Shown piece after piece: positions 15,910 to 25,515 of a DNA stretch of 64,000 nucleotides (its first letter is position 1; the number at the start of each line of letters is the position of its first letter). This DNA comes from an uncultured Lachnospiraceae bacterium. Lineage in GTDB: Bacteria; Bacillota; Clostridia; Lachnospirales; Lachnospiraceae. Where the stretch lies: contig CAUAFT010000014.1 in assembly GCA_958428365.1 (NCBI GenBank), positions 1-64,000 on the forward strand, read 5' to 3'. The position numbers and the translations under genes are program-made. A model generated the notes under the pieces. It made no database searches, was not told the origin of the DNA, and saw nothing but the letters and a program-made list of their open reading frames with translations.

Positions 15910-18391
15910 TCATACAAATATATATCCAATGGCGTTTGTGCCAAATAGTGAAGTAATGTGTAAACTTTATTATGTAGGTTTTCCTAAAGCGTGGAAAGAG
16001 AAACTTGTAAAGGTTGAAAGGATGGTAAAACCAAAATGGAGCGGTGTGTATGCACTTCCAACATATGCCCTTAAGAATAGCTTAGGAGCTTGGTTAGATG
16101 GAATAATTGAACTGGCTCCTCTTAGAATGGAATCCAACGATGAAATGTGGGCGATTTCATGCGAACAAGAGATAAATACGAAGTTATTATTTGAACACAT
16201 AGTAATATGGCTGCATTCGTATTATTTAAGTAATCCCAAATTGCACCCTAATGCAAGGATAGAAATTCAAGAGTTGATTAACAGTATGAGCATTGATGAA
16301 TTGGATAATTTGGTAGGTAGCAAGTTGGTTAGGTTGTTTGATGTTGAGGGCATTCCTACAGAGAATTATTCTTATTCAGCTTTTACGTTGATGGTAACTA
16401 ATGCGCTAGTTGGTAAAAGTATTGTGATAGATGGTCATGAGGTGGTTCTAAATTATGCAGGAAAAAATCAATTAATTTCCGATATGCAAGGAGATGGGAA
16501 TAATGTTTATTCTTATGGAGTTTCCTTTTCGTTACAAACAGTTCCGCCAGAAAGAAAATCTTTACTTTTGTGTGATTGTTGTATACATAGATGGATACCA
16601 GGTAAATGGAAAGATAAACCATACTTAAATAAAGATAACATGGTAGCACATGTATGGGTGGGAAATAATAGGATTTATAAGCTGCCGATATTCCAAAAGT
16701 ATAAGACTGAAGAGGAATATTTTTGGCAGAAAACAGAAGAAAAATATTATAATCTATATAATTATAGGTCGCTCCCCACTGCAAGAGAAGTTATTGATTC
16801 AATTGACAAGTGGTTGTCTGAAAATCAGAAAATTACTTGCCTTTATAAAAATGGAATGGATGGTTTTGGTTTTACAAAGAATAGCATTGGTACTGGCGTT
16901 AGTGTGCCAGAAAAGAAGGATATATTTGATGGTGTATTATCGCATATTGCAGAAATGGTATATAAAATAGATGGTGTCGAGAGGGTAAAATCTTCAAAAA
17001 ACGCAAGGAAAAAGTTGAAATTGGATCAAATTAACTTTAATAAAGAACTCACAGACGAACAAAGAGTGCTTGTGGCAAATAGGGTTAAAGAATGTATTGA
17101 AGCCAATCGATTAAATTTGGAAGTTTATTATAGGGATGATGCAATAGAATGTGCAGAAGAGATAATGGCCAAACTTGAAAATATTTTTCAAACTACAGAA
17201 GAGATGACGTTTGATATCAAAATGTGCCAGCTTGGAAGGCTAGGAGAGGCTCTTGACAATTCTGATAGTGCATCAGTTTTAAAACGAATTAAAGAATTTG
17301 AGAAAGAAGTGGAGGTTGCTAATCAAATTACAGCGTGTATAGTATTGCTACCAGGTAAGGACAAGTTTGACAAAGGCGATCCTAAAGATGCTATTCGTTG
17401 TGGTTTTGCTTTACGGAATCGACTTACGCAATTTATTACACCTTGGAATAATGACGATGATGAGAAAGGAGTTGCAAACAAAATAACTAGTGCAATAGAG
17501 GATTTATGTCGTCAGTTGGGGTATGTCAGAGGGCTTGATGAGAAAGTAATAGCTACTAAAGAATCTTTGGTGCATACACCTATAATAGGAATGCATGTTA
17601 TGACACAGATAAAGACAATATATGGTAAAGCGAGATTTTTACCGTTGTGTGTTGAACTAGACTATGTTTCTGGAAAGGCATATGTTGAATGTGATGCATT
17701 TAGACAGACACGTGTTCCGTATCGTGAAGCTGCATTTGAACTGGCACGGTTGAGTCTAGATAAAGATTTTGAGAAGAAATGCGATGCTGCATCAAGAGGA
17801 ATGTTTAAGCAGAAGATGGTAATGTGGAAGAATGTGTATAAGAACAAAAATCTTTTGGTATTAATTGAAGCAAATGGTAATACTAGAGCAATATGCAATG
17901 GTATTACGGATGGACAGATACAAAAATACAGATATCTGGAGCATTATTGTCCGGAAGAAATAGAGGTTGGAACTAAAGAAAGCAGTTATAAATTGAATCT
18001 TAATGATTCTGGTGTGAGATTTATACGTATTAGGCGAAATGGAGAAGTTCCAGACTATTATACGGATTTGTCAGAAAAGGAAGGATACTCGGCGTCAAGC
18101 GGAGTGTTTAGGTATGGTCAGGATTATTGGTCAGTAGCTGGTAGACCGAATGATAAAGCATATAAGCGTAGTTATAAAAATACGAAGTACAATATGCCAA
18201 GTCAAAATTTTTCTGAGCGTGATATGATTGAAATATATCCTATACAGTTACAGAAAGGTGATGATCCGGATGAATGGGTGAATTATACCGATTCTCTGCG
18301 TTTGGGAGCAATTCAATATGATGAGGCAACGATTATGCCTATTCCAGTTCATTTGGCAAGTAAATTGCAAGAGTATATATTGGAAAAATAA
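15902..18391 (+). CDS. pPIWI-RE protein (prokaryotic PIWI with MID and RNase H-like domains)
   Basis: 829 aa. An N-terminal module of about 470 residues (the pPIWI_RE_X region), a MID-like segment around 475-560 (ITACIVLLPG ... DAIRCGFALRNRL) and a C-terminal RNase H-like PIWI domain (about 565-829) with FIRIRRNGEVPDYY, RYGQDYWSVAGRP and the ending SERDMIEIYPIQLQ fit the family. Family members lack standard Argonaute catalysis and are named for conserved R and E residues; a nucleic-acid-guided anti-invader role was proposed for them. I chose ATG 15902 behind GGAGGAATTAGGC, overlapping the helicase stop; the open frame runs further up to 15839 without a ribosome site. Its stop codon lies exactly at the junction with a truncated PLD gene. 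Confidence 0.87.
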   Translation: MSNHTNIYPMAFVPNSEVMCKLYYVGFPKAWKEKLVKVERMVKPKWSGVYALPTYALKNSLGAWLDGIIELAPLRMESNDEMWAISCEQEINTKLLFEHIVIWLHSYYLSNPKLHPNARIEIQELINSMSIDELDNLVGSKLVRLFDVEGIPTENYSYSAFTLMVTNALVGKSIVIDGHEVVLNYAGKNQLISDMQGDGNNVYSYGVSFSLQTVPPERKSLLLCDCCIHRWIPGKWKDKPYLNKDNMVAHVWVGNNRIYKLPIFQKYKTEEEYFWQKTEEKYYNLYNYRSLPTAREVIDSIDKWLSENQKITCLYKNGMDGFGFTKNSIGTGVSVPEKKDIFDGVLSHIAEMVYKIDGVERVKSSKNARKKLKLDQINFNKELTDEQRVLVANRVKECIEANRLNLEVYYRDDAIECAEEIMAKLENIFQTTEEMTFDIKMCQLGRLGEALDNSDSASVLKRIKEFEKEVEVANQITACIVLLPGKDKFDKGDPKDAIRCGFALRNRLTQFITPWNNDDDEKGVANKITSAIEDLCRQLGYVRGLDEKVIATKESLVHTPIIGMHVMTQIKTIYGKARFLPLCVELDYVSGKAYVECDAFRQTRVPYREAAFELARLSLDKDFEKKCDAASRGMFKQKMVMWKNVYKNKNLLVLIEANGNTRAICNGITDGQIQKYRYLEHYCPEEIEVGTKESSYKLNLNDSGVRFIRIRRNGEVPDYYTDLSEKEGYSASSGVFRYGQDYWSVAGRPNDKAYKRSYKNTKYNMPSQNFSERDMIEIYPIQLQKGDDPDEWVNYTDSLRLGAIQYDEATIMPIPVHLASKLQEYILEK

Positions 18392-18828
18392 TCAGTCCCT
18401 GGATTACCTCCAAGGTGGTTGACGAAGAGTTTCTCAATCAGATAAGGAAGATGAAAAGAAATAATAAGACAGTTAAAATCTGCTTTGGATATCATAAGAC
18501 AGATTATACCATCAATCAGATTGATAAGATTGTAGAAACGGATAATTTTGGAAACGGCAAGGAAGAGCATACGCGGGCAATTCAGGAATTAAAAAATGTT
18601 TTAGAAGAAAATTTGAAATATTCTCCTCCTTTGCACTCTAAGATTCTCATAGTAGATGATGAATTTATGGTGATAGGATCTTATAATTGGCTGTCCAATT
18701 ATGGAAAGCGTGTGAATGTCAAAGATGAGATTGGCTGTTTGATTTATGATAAGCAGGCGATCGAATTTGTAAACCGCAGATATGGACTGAAGGAGTGTAG
18801 AGAAAAATCTCCATTTATGATAAAATAA
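18391..18828 (+). pseudogene. 5'-truncated PLD-domain gene
   Basis: Reading in a different frame from the pPIWI gene, the protein begins abruptly as ISPWITSKVVDEEFL and continues to a PLD-superfamily HxK motif, LHSKILIVDDEFMVIGSYNW. That is the C-terminal half of a phospholipase-D-like module, often found at the end of large SF1 helicases. The N-terminal part is missing from the exact point where the pPIWI stop codon lies (18389-18391). A GTG at 18415 could restart translation, but no ribosome site is seen. Base composition shifts upward in G+C from here, so this belongs with the downstream R-M genes. Confidence 0.75.
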
Positions 18829-18886
18829 CCATGGACTTACGGAAACGTAGCTCCAATCTGAGGTTACTAAGGGAGAACGACGGAAA

Positions 18887-20569
18887 ATGCAAGCGGATAT
18901 CGAAAAGTTTCTCATAACGAAAGAGGGGAAGGACGCATATAAGAAATACCATAAATTATGTCAGATAAACCCACAGAATTTATATGTGGATGAGACGGAT
19001 TTTGAAGTACGGTATAGGGAAGAACATCTCTTATTAGAGAAATGTCTTTGCTATTTCACTGCGAAGGGCTATGAGTTGGAAAAAATCATTGCGGATATAC
19101 CGGAGATTCTGGAATACTATCCGTATTTTAAAACAAAGATGGAATTTCCATCTGTAGATATGCAAAAAGAACCGTTCTATATACTTTTGCGGGAATGGAA
19201 TATAGATTTTTACGGAAAAGTCAATCCCAGAAGATACGGGGAATATTATACCTCCCTGGAGATGATTCGGGTGGCGCTGCCGGAGCTGGAATGCCGGCTT
19301 GAGCATACAGTGATCGATCCTTCCTGTGGATCGGGATTTATTCTGTATGCCTATGTGGCGGAGCTTCTAAAGGAGACGGGAAAGCAATATGACAGAGAAA
19401 TACTCATACGCAGTATCCAGAAAAATATCTATGGATTTGATGTTTTTCCCGTGGCAGTGATTACGACAAAGCTCCTGCTGGGTTACTGCCTGTATGAGAA
19501 TTTTGGATTTTTTGATGGGATATTTCAATTTTGCAACGTGAGGGTACTCAACACATTGAGCACGTTAAAATGCCTCTCGAAGGACAATAAGGGAGTTCCG
19601 CAGTTCGATCTGATCATAGGGAATCCCCCTTTTTTCCGGGTGAATCCCAACAGCTCCCGGAACGTCTGCAAATGTACGCAGTATGGTCATCAGTATTCCC
19701 ACAGCCTGTTCCTGCATTGGAGCTTGCAGTATCTGAAGGACAAAGGCGATTTCTGTTTGATACTGCCGGAATCCATGTTGACCGGATATTATTACCAGAA
19801 GGTGAGAAAGGAACTGTTAGAGAAGGCGTCCATCCGCAACATCATTATCAACAAAGAGCATGAAAAATTATTTGACGTTCAGCAGGACGTTATGATATTG
19901 ATTGGGAGGAAGGGGAACCGGGAGGACTTCTACTATACTTCCTCTTCCGATATCAGCGACAGAGTGATAAAGCGCTACAAGCTGCCCATCGCCCTTTGCG
20001 ATAACCGCTGCTTCGTGATTCCGGCGATCAAAGGAGACGAGAGCCTGGAGATTCTAAGAGAGATATCACAGGATGAGATGATCCCGGAGTTGGAAAAATT
20101 TCAGGTCAGCACGGGGAACTATGTCTGGAATCAAAATAAGGACAGGTGTTTTCGGGAAAAAGGAGAGGGAAGACTGCCCTTAATATCGGGACCGAGTATT
20201 GTAGACGGAGAGATTGTTGTGGAGCACAACAGGAAGAATACTTATATGTACTGCGAGCCGGATAAGCCCCATTATATTCTGAATAAAAAAGCCATTCTGT
20301 TCAGAAGGATGTCTCCCATGGAGAATCCCAGGAGATTTGTTGGCGCTATCATAGAGCCGGAGGAAACGGGCAGCTATGTTGTTGAGAATCATGTGAACAT
20401 TGTCAGCGGAAATGAAGAACATCTGGAGCGGATGTATCGGTTTTTGGATTCTGAGAAGTTCAATGAAGCGTTGAAGATGTTCTGCAGGACGAATCAGGTA
20501 TCCGTCAGCGATATCCATATCGTATTTGAAATATTGACAAAGCTGAGGAAGGTGGAGTCTGGTGAATGA
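18887..20569 (+). CDS. N6-adenine DNA methyltransferase subunit
   Basis: 560 aa, gamma-type adenine methylase. Motif X-like GEYYT (118-122), SAM-binding DPSCGSG (144-150), a YGFDVFP acidic loop (182-188) and catalytic NPPF (246-249) are present in order. The C-terminal half resembles a target-recognition/TaqI-like domain. It probably methylates adenine in host DNA. The ATG follows GGGAGA. It overlaps the next, larger methylase-nuclease by 8 bases, so they form one R-M operon, possibly once headed by the truncated PLD gene. Confidence 0.88.
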   Translation: MQADIEKFLITKEGKDAYKKYHKLCQINPQNLYVDETDFEVRYREEHLLLEKCLCYFTAKGYELEKIIADIPEILEYYPYFKTKMEFPSVDMQKEPFYILLREWNIDFYGKVNPRRYGEYYTSLEMIRVALPELECRLEHTVIDPSCGSGFILYAYVAELLKETGKQYDREILIRSIQKNIYGFDVFPVAVITTKLLLGYCLYENFGFFDGIFQFCNVRVLNTLSTLKCLSKDNKGVPQFDLIIGNPPFFRVNPNSSRNVCKCTQYGHQYSHSLFLHWSLQYLKDKGDFCLILPESMLTGYYYQKVRKELLEKASIRNIIINKEHEKLFDVQQDVMILIGRKGNREDFYYTSSSDISDRVIKRYKLPIALCDNRCFVIPAIKGDESLEILREISQDEMIPELEKFQVSTGNYVWNQNKDRCFREKGEGRLPLISGPSIVDGEIVVEHNRKNTYMYCEPDKPHYILNKKAILFRRMSPMENPRRFVGAIIEPEETGSYVVENHVNIVSGNEEHLERMYRFLDSEKFNEALKMFCRTNQVSVSDIHIVFEILTKLRKVESGE

Positions 20570-23500
20570 TAAAATACAGGCGTTAGAGCAGATAGAAGAG
20601 CTGGTGAGGAAGTTCAGAATGAACGAGCCAGGGTATTTAGAGGATACTTATCTGGAAATGAGTGTCAGAAGTAATTTCATAGATTTGTTTTTTAAGGCTC
20701 TGAACTGGGACGTCTATGGAGAGAAATCCCTGCCTGTCAGCGAGAGCGAGGTTGTAAGAGAGGAGCATGTATCGAAGGAAAGCAGTAAGAGGGTTGATTA
20801 TGCTTTTAAGGTGAATGGGGCTGTCAGATTCATTGTGGAAGCGAAAAAACCCAGCGAGAGCCTTAATAATAAAAACCATATCTTCCAGACAAAATCCTAT
20901 GCGTTTTCCATGGGAGTAAATCTGGCTATTCTTACGAATTTCCGGGAATTTAAGGTATTTGATCTGAAGTCAAAGCCTCTGTATCAGCAGCCGGATACGG
21001 ATTGCGTCGCAGAATTTTCTCTGAAATATGAGGAGTATCCGAAAGCCTTTGACCGTATCTGGGAGCTTTTAGAGTACCGCAATGTCTTGGCAGGTTCCCT
21101 TGAGCAGTTCTATTTTGAGAACAGAAGCGGAATGACAGAGTCGGAGATTGAGGAGAGCTTAAAGACATATCGCAAAAAAGGAGATACCCTGCTCAACAGA
21201 GCTTTTTTGGCAGATCTTCTCTATTGGAGGGAGCGGATTGCTAGGAGTATTTTTGAGAGGAATCAGGAGCTTGACGCCTATACGCTGAATGAAATCGTAC
21301 AAAGATATATCGATCGGATCATTTTTATGAGAATCATTGAGGACAGACGGATCGAGGGGAGGGATATCTTAAGGCAGATCTGCAAGGAATGGACCGGGAA
21401 CAAGTCTTATTCTCTGCATGAAAAGCTGGAGGAGTGTTTTAGCAGACTGAATCTGAAATATAACGGCATCCTCTTTAAGACATATGAGGGGTTTGGGGAA
21501 CTGGAGATGGAAGAAGAGACCATCTATGAGTTCATCATGTCCTTATATGCTCCAAATTCGCCATATAATTTTGCGGTCATTGAAGTTGACATTCTGGGAA
21601 AAATCTTTGAACAGTATCTGGGATATACCATTGTCATAAAGGCAGGGGAGATGAAGTTAGAATGTAAGGATGAAAATAAGAAAAATATCGGAGCCTATTA
21701 TACACGCCGGGAGGTTGTGGATAAGATCGTTCAGGAGAGCGTGGATTCGGTGATTCATAGCATTTCTTCCCTGGAAGAGCTGAAAAAATATAAGCTCCTG
21801 GATATGTCCTGCGGCAGCGGGACCTTCTTAATTGAGGCATACAGAAGCATCGTGCGCAGATACGAGGAGATCATCACAGAACGGCTCTTGAAGGGAGAAG
21901 AGGTTCCGGACAGGGACTATTTTGTGGAGCATGGAAGAGTTCATCTTACGATGTCGTTAAAAAAAGAAGTGGTGGTCAACAATATTTTTGGTGTGGATAT
22001 CGACCCTCAGGCGATTGAGGTGGCGAAGATGAGTATGTACATATTAATGCTTGAGCTTCACTATAAGGACGATTCCATAAGACCGATCCTGCCTGCTTTG
22101 GATGAGAATTTTAAGGTGGGCAACAGCCTCGTCTCGGAAGATTATTATGAGGACTGCCCCATTGATATGGAAGAGGACCGGCTGGTGAATCCCTTTGATT
22201 ATGAGAAGGAATTTCCGGCTGTGTTTGAACAGGGAGGATTTGACTGCATTATCGGGAACCCGCCCTATATTAAGATACAGGTATTGAATCGGGCGTATCC
22301 ACAGAGGATGATTCGATATCTGAATACACATTATCCTGAGACAGCCAGGGGCAATTATGATTTGTATGTGATTTTTCTGGAAAAGGCATTGCGGCTGTTA
22401 AAGTCTGGCGGCAGGCTGGGAATGATTGTTTTGAATAATTTTTTTACATCCGGCTATGGAGAGGGAATCCGTGGACTGTTGTCAGAAAATCAGTATATTC
22501 AAAAGATCGTAGATCTTGGAGACTTGCAGGTATTTGACCATTCCAGAGTATATACATGTCTTTTATTTTTAAGCAAGGATGGGAACGAAGACTTCGTATA
22601 TTCCAGAGTGGAGGATTACGAAGAGTGGAGAAGAGGCGTCCAATGTGATGAAATCTCAATCCCATCGAAGGAGTTAGATGGACAGGCGTGGTTCTTTTCC
22701 GATGGGGTTTATACGGAGCTTGAGAAAACAGTATTTTCCCGATGTCAGAGGATGAAGGACATTGCGAAGATATTCGGCGGCGTACAGCCTACTATCAATC
22801 AGATCTATCTTCTGACCCTGGTGGAGTCCGATGATACATATGAATACTGTACCCAGGATCACAGCGATGAGGTCTATAGATTTGAAAAAGACTCTCTTAA
22901 GATGTTAGTAAAAGGTTCCAGGGATATCAGAATGTATCACCATTCCTCCAACAGGAGGCTAATCTTTCCCTATGAAGTAGAGCAGGGAAAAGCGAGGATC
23001 ATAGAAGAAGACAGATACCGCAGCCTGTATCCTGAGACCTATGCATATCTTTGCAGGTTTCGGGATGAGATTGAGGAAAAACACAGAGATCACTCAGACA
23101 GCAAGCCCTGGTATCGATACGAGTATGTCAAAAATCATGGGCGTTTTGAGCAGCCTAAGATCCTGATCCCTGCAATGGTCTATGGAAGCAGATTTTCTTA
23201 TGACAGGGAAGGGAAGATCTACATCACCTGCGGCGGACCTTCAGCAGGAGGCGGAAAAGTGCTGACCCTGTACGAAGATTGTGACGGCTATACTTTTTAT
23301 TCCCTGCTGGCAATCTTAAATTCCAGCCTGATCTCCTACCTGATTGTGCGTAACGGGATCCCTAAAAGCGGGGGATGGCAGGGAATTGGTAAGGATTTTA
23401 TGGACAACCTGCCTGTTCCGGTTATAAAGAACAGCAGGGAGAAGAGAGAACTTCTGACATCTCTTGGTAAAAAGGCGGAGACATTGATGGAATTATATGA

Positions 23501-23657
23501 ATATGAAGCCCGCAGTGAAAGCGATAAAAAGCGCAGGGAGAGACGGATAGTAACATTGTGTAGGGAAGCCGACAGGGATGTTTTTCGCCTTTATGGAATA
23601 AAAAGTGAACTCTATGAACCAATTCTTAGAGAGTTAGATGAAAAGGGATACCGATGA
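20562..23657 (+). CDS. Fused restriction-modification protein (HsdR_N-like nuclease + N6 methylase)
   Basis: 1031 aa. The N-terminal nuclease resembles HsdR_N: D79 (KRVDYAF) and E93-A-K95 (FIVEAKK), a PD-(D/E)XK core. A helical spacer leads to an adenine methylase with GAYYT (377-381), DMSCGSG (414-420), FGVDIDP (476-482) and NPPY (566-569). The last 400 residues look like a TaqI-type specificity domain. This is the layout of Type IIG (Eco57I-like) enzymes that both cut and methylate. GTG start (20562) behind GGTGGAG; 8-base overlap with the upstream methylase. Why two methylases are present is not clear; they may protect opposite strands of an asymmetric site. Confidence 0.88.
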   Translation: MNDKIQALEQIEELVRKFRMNEPGYLEDTYLEMSVRSNFIDLFFKALNWDVYGEKSLPVSESEVVREEHVSKESSKRVDYAFKVNGAVRFIVEAKKPSESLNNKNHIFQTKSYAFSMGVNLAILTNFREFKVFDLKSKPLYQQPDTDCVAEFSLKYEEYPKAFDRIWELLEYRNVLAGSLEQFYFENRSGMTESEIEESLKTYRKKGDTLLNRAFLADLLYWRERIARSIFERNQELDAYTLNEIVQRYIDRIIFMRIIEDRRIEGRDILRQICKEWTGNKSYSLHEKLEECFSRLNLKYNGILFKTYEGFGELEMEEETIYEFIMSLYAPNSPYNFAVIEVDILGKIFEQYLGYTIVIKAGEMKLECKDENKKNIGAYYTRREVVDKIVQESVDSVIHSISSLEELKKYKLLDMSCGSGTFLIEAYRSIVRRYEEIITERLLKGEEVPDRDYFVEHGRVHLTMSLKKEVVVNNIFGVDIDPQAIEVAKMSMYILMLELHYKDDSIRPILPALDENFKVGNSLVSEDYYEDCPIDMEEDRLVNPFDYEKEFPAVFEQGGFDCIIGNPPYIKIQVLNRAYPQRMIRYLNTHYPETARGNYDLYVIFLEKALRLLKSGGRLGMIVLNNFFTSGYGEGIRGLLSENQYIQKIVDLGDLQVFDHSRVYTCLLFLSKDGNEDFVYSRVEDYEEWRRGVQCDEISIPSKELDGQAWFFSDGVYTELEKTVFSRCQRMKDIAKIFGGVQPTINQIYLLTLVESDDTYEYCTQDHSDEVYRFEKDSLKMLVKGSRDIRMYHHSSNRRLIFPYEVEQGKARIIEEDRYRSLYPETYAYLCRFRDEIEEKHRDHSDSKPWYRYEYVKNHGRFEQPKILIPAMVYGSRFSYDREGKIYITCGGPSAGGGKVLTLYEDCDGYTFYSLLAILNSSLISYLIVRNGIPKSGGWQGIGKDFMDNLPVPVIKNSREKRELLTSLGKKAETLMELYEYEARSESDKKRRERRIVTLCREADRDVFRLYGIKSELYEPILRELDEKGYR

Positions 23658-24865
23658 TGACAACAGAACATGAGAAAGAAATTATAAATATCATAAAACC
23701 CGCCTATTACGACAGCTTTACCTGTATTGCAGAGAAGTGTCCTTTCACCTGCTGTCAGGAATGGAAAATTGCAGTCGACGATGCCACCGCAAAAAAATGG
23801 AAAAGCACCACCACTCCAAAATCCGTACAGGCAAAACAAAAAAAGCTGAATTATTTTACGACCTGGAAAGATGATACCCGCGTAATCGCGCTGAATTACC
23901 ATCATAAATGCCCTTTTCTAAACAGAGAGAGCTTATGTGAGCTTGTCATTACTTATGGGGATAAAATGCTGTCGGAAGCCTGCAGCGTTTTCCCAAGGGA
24001 GATTCACGATTATGGCAGTCGAAAAGAATATACCCTGATGCCAAGCTGTCCGGCGGTCATTGATCTGTTAAAAGAGCAGGAAGCCTTTTCTTTATTGGAA
24101 ATCCTGTCAGAAAACAGTACGATTGCCTGTGAAGCGGATGTTGCCCTTAGGGAAGGAAATCCATGGGAAGAAGAGGTTTTCTTCCAGGTCCGTGCTTTTT
24201 TTATGGATGTTATGAAGCGACAGGATATTTCCCCGGAAACAAGCCTTTTAATGATTTTCTATCTGGCGCTGGATTTGTTGGAAAAAGAACCTCTGACACT
24301 CAAAAAATTTGCGGAATACAAACAAAGCAATATTTTACCAGAGCTTCAAAAGACCATACAAAACATGGAATTTGACAGCCTGGCAACCTTTGAAGAGCGA
24401 AACGAATTATTTTTAGATTTAATAGAAAATTATCGAAAAGAGGAAATGTACGCCGCTTATTTAAACGGGATCGCAGATTTGGCAGAGCAATATCTCGAAG
24501 GTTACGATGACAAGACAATAGAAAATAGACTTCAGACCTTCCAGCATGAGTGGAAGAACTACGAATCTCTATTTCGGAATTTGTTATGTGAGGAACTATT
24601 TGCAGATCTGTTACTGCCGGATGAAGGATTGAGGCATATGGTCGTGAAGCTGCAGTGGCTTGCCATGGAATACGCAGTCATCCATCAATGCCTGTTCTTA
24701 AAATGGGACAAAACAGGAACCCTCACCTATGAAGACGTAAGAGATTATATCGTGCTTCTGTTTCGCATGACAGGCTATGAGGAGGAAGATATTTACGAAT
24801 ATCTGGAAAACAGTTTTGCCAGCCTGATCTGGGACTGGGGCTATTTTGCGCTAATTGCTAATTAA
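23654..24865 (+). CDS. fliB: FliB-like lysine-N-methylase
   Basis: 403 aa. The family's cysteine signatures are visible: KCPFTCCQEWKI near residue 28, CPFLNRESLCELV near residue 90, then ACSVFPRE and PSCPAV. These likely bind an iron-sulfur cluster in a protein that methylates lysines, classically on flagellin. No flagellin or flagellar gene is in the window, so the target here may differ. The start overlaps the R-M stop (ATGA), so it may be translated from the R-M transcript, though a functional link is doubtful. A short hairpin AGGGCG/CGCCCT lies downstream near 24899. Confidence 0.85.
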   Translation: MMTTEHEKEIINIIKPAYYDSFTCIAEKCPFTCCQEWKIAVDDATAKKWKSTTTPKSVQAKQKKLNYFTTWKDDTRVIALNYHHKCPFLNRESLCELVITYGDKMLSEACSVFPREIHDYGSRKEYTLMPSCPAVIDLLKEQEAFSLLEILSENSTIACEADVALREGNPWEEEVFFQVRAFFMDVMKRQDISPETSLLMIFYLALDLLEKEPLTLKKFAEYKQSNILPELQKTIQNMEFDSLATFEERNELFLDLIENYRKEEMYAAYLNGIADLAEQYLEGYDDKTIENRLQTFQHEWKNYESLFRNLLCEELFADLLLPDEGLRHMVVKLQWLAMEYAVIHQCLFLKWDKTGTLTYEDVRDYIVLLFRMTGYEEEDIYEYLENSFASLIWDWGYFALIAN

Positions 24866-24953
24866 AAATATTCCATATAGCCAAAATCCAGGAAACGCAG
24901 GGCGCTTTTTCCGCCCTAAACCGCGCTCTCAAATGACTGTATAAGAACACCCC

Positions 24954-25310
24954 TTATAAATTTTCTTCTCCCCATTTTGCAATTTCAAAAAAAACCGGCG
25001 TCAATTTTCTTCCTTTTTCGGTCAGGGAATATTCCACATGTGGTGGAATTTCATTAAATTGCCTGCGGTTTACGATTCCGATATCTTCCAGGTCTCTCAA
25101 TGTGGAAGTGAGCATTGTATTGGTGATCTTCGGTATGGCTTTTTTCAGTTCTCCAAATCGGCAGAATTTCTTTTTACTTAGTTCAAAAATAACATAAGTC
25201 CGCCATTTTCCGCTTAAAAGCTCCAGTGTTTTTCTGACGGGACAATTTTCGTCAGGTTCCCGTTGTGACATCATCTTAACGTATTCCTCTGTTGTAATGT
25301 TTTTTTCCAT
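24954..25310 (-). CDS. HxlR-family regulator of the adjacent redox operon
   Basis: 118 aa winged-helix HxlR protein: CPVRKTLELLSGKWRTYVIF, FGELKKAIPKITNTMLTSTL and PPHVEYSLTEKG are typical. I chose ATG 25310, 8 bases after an AAAGGA site; the open frame continues upstream without a better start. Divergent from the nitroreductase operon, it probably senses redox-active or electrophilic compounds and controls that operon from the 205-base shared region. The N-terminal cysteine is the one family members use for sensing. Confidence 0.9.
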   Translation of the reverse strand: MEKNITTEEYVKMMSQREPDENCPVRKTLELLSGKWRTYVIFELSKKKFCRFGELKKAIPKITNTMLTSTLRDLEDIGIVNRRQFNEIPPHVEYSLTEKGRKLTPVFFEIAKWGEENL

Positions 25311-25455
25311 CTTATTCATTCCTTTCACCGGATAGGGCGCAAAAGACTGTGAGAATAATCTGCGCCCTGTTTTGCGCCGTGTCAAAGCCGCTGTCTTTGT
25401 TCTTGTTGTCTCCAATAGTATGGTCTGCAATACTATGTATGTTTAATCTTCGTAC

Positions 25456-25484
25456 TTGATATTCATTTATATACATTGTATTGT
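25456..25484 (+). promoter_or_regulatory. Promoter of the nitroreductase operon
   Basis: TTGATA (25456-25461), 17 bases and TATTGT (25479-25484). The spacer contains a near-palindromic ATACATTGTAT, a candidate HxlR site. Confidence 0.55.
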
Positions 25485-25515
25485 AAAAATACTAAATGTC
25501 AAGGAGGTTCTGATC

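Noticed and set aside
18887..23657. BREX or DISARM core
   Set aside because: The methylases lack the length of PglX, and no PglZ, BrxC, DrmA or DrmB homolog is in the window; the PLD remnant alone is not enough.
23654..24865. FliB-like protein as part of the R-M system
   Set aside because: The 4-base overlap shows shared transcription only; the family acts on protein lysines and no functional link is visible.
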